Assembly (NCBI GenBank): GCA_025362395.1
Contig: JANYGK010000037.1
Span: forward strand, 59,046 to 123,045
Reading direction: 5' to 3'
Length of the DNA: 64,000 nucleotides
From: Bacteroidota bacterium
Lineage (GTDB): Bacteria > Bacteroidota > Bacteroidia > B-17B0 > Aurantibacillaceae
The notes under the pieces were generated by a model. It was not told where the DNA came from. It saw only the letters and a program-made list of their open reading frames with translations, and did not search any database. A program made the position numbers and the translations under genes. Of the stretch, positions 1 to 8,346 are shown piece by piece; position 1 is the first letter of the stretch, and each line of letters starts with the position of its first letter.

Positions 1-379
1 TATGCCCCTTATTTATAATATCTGTGGGTAAAACAAATAAAGTGGAGGGTATATTACTTTTTTTTAAAATTGGATAGGCGTAATCTAAAAAGTCCTTATA
101 GCCGTCGTCAAATGTCACAAAACAGGCATTTATTAATTCTTCCGGCTGCTTAGCGTACAAATCGGTCAGGGGTAAAATAGTATAATGTTTATTTAATAAT
201 GTAATGATTTTTTCAAATAATTTCGGATGTATCCCCGGCCACACTTCGTCGTATTCAGGGATAATTTTGTGAAAAACAAGTACCGGGATCCTTTGTTTTT
301 TGCGGTTTAAGAAAAGAAGATAATCCCCGATTCCGCATTTATATAAAACCTTAAAAAGATTATTTCTGAGAGAACCCAT
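1..379 (-). CDS. Polysaccharide deacetylase family protein, N-terminal part (cut by window edge)
   Basis: Reading the minus strand from the ATG at 379 gives an open frame of 126 codons that leaves the window. It contains RIPVLVFHKI and then CFVTFDDGYKDF, the metal-binding and catalytic TFDDGY motif of carbohydrate esterase family 4 (NodB homology). After it comes the usual stretch in which the polypeptide is predicted to curl around the barrel (YPILKKSNIPSTLFVLP). Such enzymes remove acetyl groups from N-acetylglucosamine polymers or cell-surface glycans. No signal peptide is obvious. The gene diverges from galE, which also serves sugar-nucleotide or surface-glycan metabolism, so a polysaccharide locus may lie to the left. 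The family call is strong; the substrate is unknown. Confidence 0.85.
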   Translation of the reverse strand, partial: MGSLRNNLFKVLYKCGIGDYLLFLNRKKQRIPVLVFHKIIPEYDEVWPGIHPKLFEKIITLLNKHYTILPLTDLYAKQPEELINACFVTFDDGYKDFLDYAYPILKKSNIPSTLFVLPTDIINKGH

Positions 380-456
380 TCTGTAAAATAAATATAGGAG
401 AATAATCGCTATCACACAATTTTTTTTTATATTTAATAGTACAAATTTCTATCATT

Positions 457-1485
457 ATGCAAACAATAATTGTTACCGGCGGGGCAGGCTATATAGGTTC
501 ACATACGATCATCGAATTATTAAAACAAACAGACTATAATGTTGTATCAGTCGACAATTTTTCTAATTCAACAGTTAAAACATTCGACAGGATAGAAGCG
601 ATTACCGGTAAACGCGTTAAAAATTTTAATGTTGATATTTCAAATTTCGAAACGTTGGAGTTTGCCGTAAACGCCATTAAAAATCCGATAGGCATTATTC
701 ATTTTGCGGCTTTTAAGTCAGTACCGCAATCTGTCGCTGATCCCTTGTTATATTATCACAATAATTTAGGGTCTTTAATTAACATCTTAAAGATTTGTAA
801 GGCCAAACAAATTCCGAACTTTATTTTTTCTTCTTCCTGTTCCGTATACGGTAATGTAGATAAATTGCCTGTTACAGAACAAACCCCTTTTTCAGCTGCT
901 GAATCTCCTTATGCGCAAACCAAGCAGATGGGAGAAGATATAGTATTTAACTTTACTAAAAGCGACCCTGCTTTTAAATCAGTGTTATTACGTTATTTTA
1001 ATCCTGTAGGCGCGCATGTTTCTGCTTTAAACGGTGAGTTATCAAATTCAAAACCTGATAACTTAGTGCCGTATATTACACTTACGGCGGCAGGGCTTTT
1101 ACCAAAACTGACTGTGTTTGGCGGCGATTATGATACAAGAGACGGTTCATGTATAAGAGATTATGTGCACGTAAGCGATATAGCCGATGCGCATGTAAAA
1201 GCAATGAATTACCTGATTGCCGGTAAACAAAAAAAAGAATGTTCTGTATTTAATTTAGGCACAGGAAACGGGGTAAGTGTTTTAGAAGCTATCCATTCTT
1301 TTGAAAAAGTGAGCGGCGAAAAATTAAATTATGAGATAGGTCCTCGTAGGGCGGGTGATGTTATAAATATTTACGCAAACAATGACTTTGCAAAGCGTGA
1401 GCTTCAATGGGAACCAAAATATAATTTGGATGATATGATGTTGAGCTCCTGGAAATGGCAGCTGCAACTAAAAAATAACTACTAA
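457..1485 (+). CDS. galE: UDP-glucose 4-epimerase
   Basis: A 342-residue short-chain dehydrogenase-type epimerase that interconverts UDP-glucose and UDP-galactose using bound NAD+. The N-terminus carries the Rossmann motif TGGAGYIGSH (residues 7-16). The catalytic serine region (FSSSCSVYG) is followed by YAQTK (YxxxK), and the C-terminal half has the GalE-type YFNPVGAH and RDYVHVSDIADAH segments. Length fits the family (about 340). The start is the ATG at 457, with a polyT/AT-rich leader and no clear Shine-Dalgarno sequence, as is usual in Bacteroidota. The AAA+ gene follows after a gap of about 18 bases, so the two are probably co-transcribed. The symbol is used in the family sense; activity on N-acetylated sugars cannot be excluded. 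Confidence 0.93.
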   Translation: MQTIIVTGGAGYIGSHTIIELLKQTDYNVVSVDNFSNSTVKTFDRIEAITGKRVKNFNVDISNFETLEFAVNAIKNPIGIIHFAAFKSVPQSVADPLLYYHNNLGSLINILKICKAKQIPNFIFSSSCSVYGNVDKLPVTEQTPFSAAESPYAQTKQMGEDIVFNFTKSDPAFKSVLLRYFNPVGAHVSALNGELSNSKPDNLVPYITLTAAGLLPKLTVFGGDYDTRDGSCIRDYVHVSDIADAHVKAMNYLIAGKQKKECSVFNLGTGNGVSVLEAIHSFEKVSGEKLNYEIGPRRAGDVINIYANNDFAKRELQWEPKYNLDDMMLSSWKWQLQLKNNY

Positions 1486-1503
1486 CAATAAATAGTTTTA
1501 GTG

Positions 1504-4122
1504 ATGGAAAAACGTTTTAAATTTAAAGGCCTTTCAGCTTATTCTTCTGACGAATGGATGGCGAATTCAACTAAAAGATACCGTACCATATTTGATAAAG
1601 CAGAAACAACGTACCTTCGTTTTGAATTAGCTTTATATAATAAATTGTTTGATGAAGAAGATTGGACCGGTAAAGCGGTAGTAACCTGTGAGGAAATAGT
1701 ACCTGCCTGTAATAAAATTATTTGCACACTCGATTCTGAACTGAAAGTGAGTAAAGACGATAATATCGTTTACGTTCGCGATGGCTGGGGAACCCCTTTA
1801 ATTAGCTCCTTTTGGAAAAAAGGAACCTATGAATGGGTGGCTGCAATTGATGGTGTAAAAATAGGTTCGCAACGGTTTTATGTAGAAGATGTAGGCCTGG
1901 TAACCGCTAATATTAATCCTTATTTTACCATTGAACATGTAAAATTGTACCATGGTAATGTGGATGGCTGGAACCAACGCCAACGGAAATACCTTAAAAC
2001 ATTCAGCAAAGAAACCACACAATATATTTGGGCAGAAGTTAAAATTAAAGTAAGCACCAATGTGTCTTTTAACTACGAAGTTTTCCTGAATTATGTAGAT
2101 GATGCAGGACAACACAAAGCGCATCAGCAAAAAACAGGTTACATTGATGCGGATAAAAAAGATTACAGCTACACATTGGATCTTGGATGGGGAAACGATG
2201 TGGCAGGTTCATGGAAAGACGACCAGTATACATTAGAAGTAGTGTTTATGGATACATTGATCGGCGCAGTTTCCTTTGAATGCAAGGATGCCGAAGAAGA
2301 AGGCGAATTAACATTGATAAGCAACATCAACCAAACGTTAGCTATTAATTCAGGTAACACCACCACCACAACCGGCAATACCGTTGTTGCTCCTGAAAAA
2401 TCGTTGGATGAATTACTGAAAGAAATAGATGACCTGATAGGGTTGGAGGGTGTTAAAAAAAGCATTCACGAAAATATTACGTATTTAAATTTTACAAAGC
2501 TTCGTAAAGAAAAAGGATTTGATGACGGTTCAACCATGTCTTTACACTCCGTGTTTACAGGCAATCCCGGAACAGGAAAAACAACGGTTGTAAAAAAGCT
2601 CGGTAAGATTTATCAAAAAATGGGGCTGCTTACTAAAGGACATGTATATGAAGTAGACCGTTCTATATTGGTGGGAGAATATATTGGACAAACGGCGCCA
2701 AAAGTAAAAAAAGCGATTGATGAAGCCCGCGGCGGAATTTTATTTATTGACGAAGCCTATTCCTTAGCGCGTTCAGGGGAAGACAGTAAAGATTTCGGTA
2801 AAGAGGTCATTGAAATTTTAATAAAGGAAATGAGTGACGGCATTGGTGATATTGCTATTATAGTTGCGGGTTACCCTAAAGTAATGGATACATTTATTGA
2901 CAGTAACCCGGGGCTTAAATCACGGTTTTCACAGTATTTTCACTTCGATGATTACCTGCCGGATGAGCTTTATCAAATTTCTTTATATACTGCCGAACAT
3001 AAGCAATTAACCATTGCTCCCGAAGCGCAGGAGTATTTGAAAGAACAGCTTACAGAAGCTTACCGTAAACGCGATAACAGTTTTGGTAACGCGCGTTTTG
3101 TAAATGGTGTTATTGAAGAAGCAAAGCAGGATATGGGCTTGCGTTTAATGAAATCAGAAAACATGGATGCGTTGACGAAAGAAGACCTGTCAACCATTAC
3201 ATTAGCTGATCTCAAAAATGTATTTGTTTCAGGTGAAAAGAAAAAACTGAAATTATTTGTCAACGAAAAAGAATTGCAATTGGCATTAGCGGAATTGAAC
3301 GAATTGGTGGGGATGGATAACATTAAACAGGATGTGAATGAACTGGTAAAACTGATCCGCTTTTATAACGAAATAGGAAAGGATGTGGTCAATAAATTTT
3401 CTCTTCATTCTGTATTTACCGGTAACCCGGGTACAGGAAAAACAACCCTGGCGCGTATCATTTCAAAAATTTATAAGTCGTTGGGCTTATTGGAACGAGG
3501 CCATGTGATAGAAGTAGACAGGGAAGGATTGATTGCGGGCTATACAGGGCAAACCGCTATTAAAACACGCGAAAAAATTGACGCGGCTATGGGCGGCATC
3601 TTGTTTATTGATGAAGCTTATGCCTTGGCGGAAGGCAGTGGTTTTGGACAAGAAGCCATTGAAGTGATACTAAAACAAATGGAAGATAAGCGTGGGCAGT
3701 TTGGCGTTATAGTAGCAGGCTATCCCGAAAACATGCATCACTTTGTAGAGATGAACCCGGGCTTAAAATCACGGTTTGATAAAACCTATGCGTTTCACGA
3801 TTACGAGCCGGAACAATTAGTTGTTATAGCGCAAAATTTACTAAAAAAAGAAGGCTTAATTCCCAATGAAGAAGCATTGACCCATTTAACGAATTACTTT
3901 AAAGATTTGGCTGCTAAAAAAGATAAATTTTTCGGTAATGCGCGAACCGTTAGGCAAACAGTCGGTGAATGTGTCATGAAACAAAATTTGCGAATGGCGT
4001 CTATACCAAGCAGCGAACGTAAACCGGAAGATCTTTCAATATTAACGCTGGAAGATGTAAAACATTTTACGGTAGAAGGCTCACAAAGGCCAACCTTAGG
4101 TTTCAGGTTCGGTGCGCAATAA
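1504..4122 (+). CDS. Tandem AAA+ ATPase of the CbbX/SpoVK type with duplicated N-terminal beta domain
   Basis: An 872-residue protein. I start at the ATG at 1504 rather than the GTG one codon earlier. Residues about 1-280 are beta-rich, not a family I recognise, and look internally duplicated: both halves end in a W-K-x-G/D-x-Y-x-(hydrophobic)-D-x-x-I-G-x-x-F pattern. A short Thr-rich linker (near 285-292) precedes two AAA+ modules. Each has Walker A GNPGTGKTT (about 353-361 and 640-648), Walker B ILFIDEAY, and a sensor/arginine segment NPGLKSRF. This tandem organisation resembles SpoVK/CbbX/EccA ATPases, which remodel proteins or protein complexes. It is cytoplasmic, with no signal or membrane segment. 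Substrate and partner are unknown; the beta domain probably recruits the target (inference). Confidence 0.88.
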   Translation: MEKRFKFKGLSAYSSDEWMANSTKRYRTIFDKAETTYLRFELALYNKLFDEEDWTGKAVVTCEEIVPACNKIICTLDSELKVSKDDNIVYVRDGWGTPLISSFWKKGTYEWVAAIDGVKIGSQRFYVEDVGLVTANINPYFTIEHVKLYHGNVDGWNQRQRKYLKTFSKETTQYIWAEVKIKVSTNVSFNYEVFLNYVDDAGQHKAHQQKTGYIDADKKDYSYTLDLGWGNDVAGSWKDDQYTLEVVFMDTLIGAVSFECKDAEEEGELTLISNINQTLAINSGNTTTTTGNTVVAPEKSLDELLKEIDDLIGLEGVKKSIHENITYLNFTKLRKEKGFDDGSTMSLHSVFTGNPGTGKTTVVKKLGKIYQKMGLLTKGHVYEVDRSILVGEYIGQTAPKVKKAIDEARGGILFIDEAYSLARSGEDSKDFGKEVIEILIKEMSDGIGDIAIIVAGYPKVMDTFIDSNPGLKSRFSQYFHFDDYLPDELYQISLYTAEHKQLTIAPEAQEYLKEQLTEAYRKRDNSFGNARFVNGVIEEAKQDMGLRLMKSENMDALTKEDLSTITLADLKNVFVSGEKKKLKLFVNEKELQLALAELNELVGMDNIKQDVNELVKLIRFYNEIGKDVVNKFSLHSVFTGNPGTGKTTLARIISKIYKSLGLLERGHVIEVDREGLIAGYTGQTAIKTREKIDAAMGGILFIDEAYALAEGSGFGQEAIEVILKQMEDKRGQFGVIVAGYPENMHHFVEMNPGLKSRFDKTYAFHDYEPEQLVVIAQNLLKKEGLIPNEEALTHLTNYFKDLAAKKDKFFGNARTVRQTVGECVMKQNLRMASIPSSERKPEDLSILTLEDVKHFTVEGSQRPTLGFRFGAQ

Positions 4123-4223
4123 CAGTTGACGCGAAAATAATTTAGCATACCGGTTAATTTTCCGGATGCGTTGCCCTCTCGGCGGGGCAGGATATACTAT
4201 TAACAGCAAAGATTCACTTGTAT

Positions 4224-4366
4224 CTAAACTAAACCAAATCTCATATCTTATCTTTTGCGTCTTACGGATGTTTCTTTATTCAGCGAGATTCATATCGTAT
4301 TTAAATTAAACCAAATCTCACATCTTACATCTTACATCTCAAATCTCACATCTCATGTCTCTTACC
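4224..4366. repeat. Pyrimidine-rich short-period repeat and duplicated 26-base block
   Basis: Two near-identical blocks, at 4224-4250 and 4302-4327, share AAACCAAATCTCAYATCTTA. A run of catctta/aatctca/catctca units follows up to the queG stop codon. On the minus strand this is a purine-rich (rAGATnT) repeat trailing queG. A similar tract lies between lysC and lysA (about 12968-13046). Short-period intergenic repeats of this kind are common in Bacteroidota; no function is implied. Confidence 0.5.
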
Positions 4367-5285
4367 TCTTCCTAATAAATTCTAAATTTCGTTTCAAACC
4401 CTTGTACTTAGTGCGTTTTACCGGGCTGTTTTTAAATACGTTTCCAAATACCTCTTCCGTTATTTCGTTCCAGTCTTTCGAAGAATAATCCAATAAACCG
4501 GTTTTATTATTGAACTGCGGTTCACTATGCGGCATGCTAAACTTATTCCATGGGCATACGTCTTGGCATACATCACAACCAAAAGCCCAGTCATTGAACT
4601 TATTTTTAAACTCGTTAGGAATAGTGTCTTTCAATTCAATGGTAAAATAGCTGATGCATTTACTGCCGTCTACTACAAAAGGTTCCACAATGGCCTCCGT
4701 AGGGCATGCATCAATACAGCGGGTACAGGTGCCGCAATAATCTTTTATAGGCCCGTCATATTCCAGGTCAATGTCAATAATCAGTTCGGCAATAAAAAAG
4801 AAAGAGCCACGGTCCTTATTAATTAAATTGGCATTTTTTCCGATCCAACCGATGCCGCTTTTCTTTGCCCATGCTTTATCTAATACCGGTGCACTGTCAA
4901 CAAAAGCCCGGCCGTTAACATCACCTATTTTTTCTTTCAGTATATTTAAAAACTCCTTTAACTTTTCTTTAATAACTTCATGGTAATCCTTTCCGTAAGC
5001 ATATTTGGAAATTTTTGGCGCCTCCGGGTTTTGTGTTTGTTCCGGGTAATAATTATATAATAAAGAAACTACAGATCGCGCACCTTCTACTAACAGTCGA
5101 GGGTCAAGGCGTTTGTCAAAATGATTTTCCATGTATTCCATTTTGCCGTGCATGCCTTTGTCAAGCCATTTTTCTAAACGGGGTGCTTCTTCTTCCAAAA
5201 ACTCTGCTTTGGAAATTCCGCAAAACTCAAAGCCGAGCCGTTTGGCCTCCTGCTTAATAAGCTGTGTATGTTTGGTTGTAAGCAA
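4362..5285 (-). CDS. queG: Epoxyqueuosine reductase
   Basis: A 307-residue iron-sulfur and cobalamin protein that performs the last step of queuosine synthesis, reducing epoxyqueuosine to queuosine in tRNA. Two 4Fe-4S cluster motifs are visible: [12 protein letters not shown] (about residues 181-192) and [11 protein letters not shown] further on. The upstream DUF1730-like region contains [11 protein letters not shown]. The C-terminal HEAT repeats of longer homologues are absent, as in many Bacteroidota. The start is a TTG at 5285: an in-frame TGA lies at 5297-5295 and no ATG comes between. The beginning [15 protein letters not shown] is the normal family N-terminus, so TTG is well supported. 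It lies 2 bases after the phosphatase-like gene, which implies translational coupling. Confidence 0.93.
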   Translation of the reverse strand: MLTTKHTQLIKQEAKRLGFEFCGISKAEFLEEEAPRLEKWLDKGMHGKMEYMENHFDKRLDPRLLVEGARSVVSLLYNYYPEQTQNPEAPKISKYAYGKDYHEVIKEKLKEFLNILKEKIGDVNGRAFVDSAPVLDKAWAKKSGIGWIGKNANLINKDRGSFFFIAELIIDIDLEYDGPIKDYCGTCTRCIDACPTEAIVEPFVVDGSKCISYFTIELKDTIPNEFKNKFNDWAFGCDVCQDVCPWNKFSMPHSEPQFNNKTGLLDYSSKDWNEITEEVFGNVFKNSPVKRTKYKGLKRNLEFIRKR

Positions 5286-5287
5286 TT

Positions 5288-5611
5288 TTAATTTTCAAGA
5301 TATCTATCAACAGAACTTTTAAGCATCTCTATTAGTTCAGGATCCATGTAGTGGTATTCATCAGGGATATTAAGAATAATAATTTCTTTGTCGCTAACAG
5401 CAGATTCAAAATTTTCATTCAAACGTTGTTGGTGATGTTTTTCCATTACAAAAATGAGATCTGCCCAATGGATTAATTTCTCTGTAACTCTAACTCTCGC
5501 GCTAGGCTCAGTTCCCGCAGATTTTACAAGGTTCTGTGATGTATTCTTATAAATAGTTTCGGCTGTAAGGCTTCTCCATTTATTTCGACTGCATACAAAT
5601 AAGAAATTCAT
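5288..5611 (-). CDS. Low-molecular-weight tyrosine-phosphatase-like protein
   Basis: A 107-residue cytoplasmic protein beginning [14 protein letters not shown]. This is a complete C-x5-R phosphatase loop (C7 to R13) followed by Ser, as in the predicted protein tyrosine phosphatases of COG4551. An [16 protein letters not shown] segment near the end provides an Asp-Pro that could be the general acid. It is shorter than classical LMW-PTPs (about 150), so it is a compact relative rather than a normal family member. Its stop is 2 bases before the queG start, so the pair forms an operon. The substrate is unknown; a link to tRNA modification would be speculation. Confidence 0.75.
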   Translation of the reverse strand: MNFLFVCSRNKWRSLTAETIYKNTSQNLVKSAGTEPSARVRVTEKLIHWADLIFVMEKHHQQRLNENFESAVSDKEIIILNIPDEYHYMDPELIEMLKSSVDRYLEN

Positions 5612-5802
5612 TGAAAATAAATTAGTAGTTTATATTAGTAAAGATACGCTTTTAGTTTTTTTAAGGTATAATTTTTATATATCCGGCTCTTACGTTGTGG
5701 CTTATATATGAGTACTTTCCGGCTTTTAACAATTGTTGGACAGTATTAATATACATACCTTGTTTCTATCCACTAAATTGCAAATCTAAAATCAAATAGA
5801 AG

Positions 5803-6261
5803 ATGAAGAATTATAAAAATGGTTTAAAAGGTTTAGCTATTGCAGGTATAACATTAGCTTATTGGTTTTTAATAATGTTTGTAGGTGATAGGTTACGACT
5901 TGCAAATCCTAAATATCGGGATATCATAACACTCTCATTTATTATTTCAGCAATAATAGTTAACCTTATTTTGGTTTATTTATTTTACAGAAAAGCTGAA
6001 ATAAAAAATAAAGGGGTATTAATGGCCATGATATTACCTTATTTGCTATTGTTGGTTGCAACAGATGTAGTTGCTTTAAATATTCCAAGATCACTGGATA
6101 TAGCATTTTTACTTATCGGAGCTTATTTGATTTTTAAAATAACAGAAAACAAAACACAAACCTATAAACCTTTGTTTGTAGTTGGCATTTATTTTATAGC
6201 TATCAGTGCTGCATATCCCTATTTATATAAGTTAATTGAAAATAATATTTCTATTAACTAA
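5803..6261 (+). CDS. Hypothetical membrane protein with about five transmembrane segments
   Basis: A 152-residue protein I cannot assign to a family. Hydrophobic segments fall near residues 9-27, 41-62, 72-92, 97-112 and 124-142, separated by short Lys-rich loops ([18 protein letters not shown]). It has no signal peptidase site, so it should be an inner-membrane protein. It overlaps the end of ruvB by 4 bases in convergent orientation. The start ATG at 5803 follows an AT-rich leader. Coding is supported by length, hydrophobic periodicity and the tight convergent overlap. Confidence 0.7.
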   Translation: MKNYKNGLKGLAIAGITLAYWFLIMFVGDRLRLANPKYRDIITLSFIISAIIVNLILVYLFYRKAEIKNKGVLMAMILPYLLLLVATDVVALNIPRSLDIAFLLIGAYLIFKITENKTQTYKPLFVVGIYFIAISAAYPYLYKLIENNISIN

Positions 6262-7286
6262 TCTTCAAAAAGCCCACCTAATCTGCCTCTGAACGATTTC
6301 CCCAAATGCTTATATGCTTTTTCGGTAGCTTCCCTGCCTCTCGGGGTTCTAGCTAAATACCCTTCCTGTATTAAAAACGGCTCGTATACTTCTTCAATCG
6401 TACCGGCTTCTTCACCAACCGCTGTACTAATAGTAGTAATGCCTACAGGCCCTCCTTTAAATTTATCAATAATTGCCATTAAAATCCGGTGATCCATTTC
6501 ATCCAATCCGTCTTTATCTACATTTAATGCTTTTAAACCGTAAGTAGCAATATCAATCGTAATAGTGCCGTCACCTTTTATCTGTGCAAAATCACGTACA
6601 CGTCTTAACAGAGCATTTGCTATACGCGGTGTTCCCCTGCTTCTGCGCGCAATTTCGTAAGCGGCTTCATCGGCAATCTCCACTCCTAAAATAGCGGAGC
6701 TGCGTTGCACAATACCGGTTAAAACTTTACTGTTATAATAATTAAGGCGTGATGTAATTCCAAACCTTGCCCTTAAAGGCGCTGTCAGCAAGCCGCTACG
6801 AGTAGTAGCGCCAACAAGCGTAAAAGGATTTAATTTTATTTGAACTGTGCGCGCGTTAGGCCCGCTGTCAATCATAATATCAATTTTATAGTCTTCCATG
6901 GCAGAATATAAATATTCTTCCACAATAGGACTTAAGCGGTGAATCTCATCTACAAATAAAACATCAAAGGGTTCTAAATTGGTTAACAAACCTGCGAGGT
7001 CTCCGGGCTTATCTAATACCGGGCCGCTGGTTACTCTTAAATTAACCCCAAGGTCATTCGAAATAATATGAGCTAAAGTAGTTTTGCCTAAGCCCGGGGG
7101 GCCATGCAATAATACATGGTCTAACGCTTCTTCCCTTTGTTTAGCCGCCAGTACAAATATCCGTAAATTATCTACTACCGCTTCCTGCCCGCTAAAATCG
7201 TTAAATTCTACCGGCCTCAAAGCTTTTTCATACTCCCGGTCTGTATTGGTATGTTTTTCGCCACCGGCGTCTAAATTCTCATTCAT
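6258..7286 (-). CDS. ruvB: Holliday junction branch migration DNA helicase RuvB
   Basis: A 342-residue AAA+ motor that, with RuvA and RuvC, drives branch migration at Holliday junctions during recombinational repair. Walker A is GPPGLGKTT (residues 62-70), Walker B is DEIHRL (113-118), the sensor segment is [19 protein letters not shown], and the C-terminal winged helix contains [17 protein letters not shown]. Length matches the family. ruvA and ruvC are not adjacent, which is common in Bacteroidota. Its 3' end overlaps the convergent membrane-protein gene. Confidence 0.97.
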   Translation of the reverse strand: MNENLDAGGEKHTNTDREYEKALRPVEFNDFSGQEAVVDNLRIFVLAAKQREEALDHVLLHGPPGLGKTTLAHIISNDLGVNLRVTSGPVLDKPGDLAGLLTNLEPFDVLFVDEIHRLSPIVEEYLYSAMEDYKIDIMIDSGPNARTVQIKLNPFTLVGATTRSGLLTAPLRARFGITSRLNYYNSKVLTGIVQRSSAILGVEIADEAAYEIARRSRGTPRIANALLRRVRDFAQIKGDGTITIDIATYGLKALNVDKDGLDEMDHRILMAIIDKFKGGPVGITTISTAVGEEAGTIEEVYEPFLIQEGYLARTPRGREATEKAYKHLGKSFRGRLGGLFED

Positions 7287-7412
7287 TACTGTAAAAATAC
7301 AAATTAAAAACAGAGCGGCATGCTACGAATCGTAGCATTCATACCAACTGATTTTGTTTTTTTGTTTTAAAATTACCTATCCAATAAAAGCTGCTTTTTT
7401 ATATCGATATAA

Positions 7413-7586
7413 CTTTTAGTACTCTTCAGCATCCCGTTAATTACAACGTCGTTCACTGGCCGTATAGTACTCAGCCCTGTTAAATGGTTCTTCATCGGCC
7501 TCATTCTCCCGATAATTGCCGCGGTTATTCTTTTCTTTTTAGCCGACCTTTCAGAAGAGCAAGAGGGAAATAATAATCCAAATTAA
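7413..7586 (+). other. Possible small membrane-protein remnant without a start codon
   Basis: In the 305-base space between ruvB and the next gene, a 57-codon open frame runs from just after a TAA (7410-7412) to a TAA at 7584-7586. It encodes a hydrophobic helix (WFFIGLILPIIAAVILFFL) and an acidic, Asn-rich tail. There is no ATG, GTG or TTG in the frame, so it may be the end of a decayed gene, a frameshifted gene, or chance. Nothing else is evident in the gap. Confidence 0.2.
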
Positions 7587-7591
7587 TGAGC

Positions 7592-8260
7592 TTACCAATA
7601 AGCAGGCCCGAACCGTTTAGTGAGTTTCGATTTTGGTGCTGCCGTATAAAACAACTGATCAAACCAAATGAGTAATTTTGGCGCTACTGTTAAAGAGTTT
7701 AATTTATCGCCCACGTTATGTGTGTTTTTAAGTGCAAACCTGTAGCCTATATCTAACCCCAAGCCACACCATTTAAAAGCTTTAAACTGAATAGAGATCC
7801 CCGGCTCATAGATCAGCAAAAAATGTTTAGTTGATTTTACGGTTTGCCCGTTATCATAATATTGAAACCATGCCAGGCCTGTTCCCACTTGTATAGGTAC
7901 ACTCAATTGCCAGCGTTTATTTTTATAAAATACAAAATCGGCATAATAACACAAGTAACCGAACTTTAAATAATTATTTAAAAGCAAAGGGCTGCCCGTG
8001 GGGCTCAATTTTTTAATTTTATCGCTTACATTGCCATTGAGCCAGCTGTAACCAATACCAATCCTTAATTTCCTTCTAAAGCTTAAACCGAGCCTTACAC
8101 CCGATACTTGTGTGGCAACATTACTAAAAAAAGAATAGCGTGATTCTAACCGTGCATCAATACTTGGTTTTGAATGTAAAAATACTTTGAACGTATCCAA
8201 AAACTGTGCTTTGCCGGTAAGGCTTAAACATAAAATAGCTATAAAGGCAAAAGCTTTCAA
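7592..8260 (-). CDS. Secreted outer-membrane beta-barrel-like hypothetical protein
   Basis: A 222-residue protein with a clear signal peptide (hydrophobic FAFIAILCLSL, predicted cleavage after GKAQ near residue 19). The rest alternates hydrophobic and polar residues with many aromatic belts (RIGIGYSWLNG, YLCYYADFVFY, GLDIGYRFAL), which suggests an eight- or ten-stranded outer-membrane barrel. I do not recognise a named family. It is divergent from recG, sharing a 77-base promoter region. Function is unknown; cell location is inferred from the signal and strand pattern. Confidence 0.65.
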   Translation of the reverse strand: MKAFAFIAILCLSLTGKAQFLDTFKVFLHSKPSIDARLESRYSFFSNVATQVSGVRLGLSFRRKLRIGIGYSWLNGNVSDKIKKLSPTGSPLLLNNYLKFGYLCYYADFVFYKNKRWQLSVPIQVGTGLAWFQYYDNGQTVKSTKHFLLIYEPGISIQFKAFKWCGLGLDIGYRFALKNTHNVGDKLNSLTVAPKLLIWFDQLFYTAAPKSKLTKRFGPAYW

Positions 8261-8309
8261 TCTTACAAAAATAAGTTACAAAAAGTGTTTACAATTCATG
8301 TGTTAAGAA

Positions 8310-8340
8310 TTGTATTAACAGGCCCGGTGTAGTAAATTTG
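8310..8340 (+). promoter_or_regulatory. Predicted Bacteroidota promoter for recG
   Basis: TTG at 8310-8312, a 20-base spacer, then TAAATTTG at 8333-8340 match the Bacteroidota -33/-7 consensus (TTTG, TANNTTTG). Transcription would start close to the recG ATG at 8347, implying a leaderless or nearly leaderless message. This rests on the motif match only. Confidence 0.45.
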
Positions 8341-8346
8341 TCTGTC

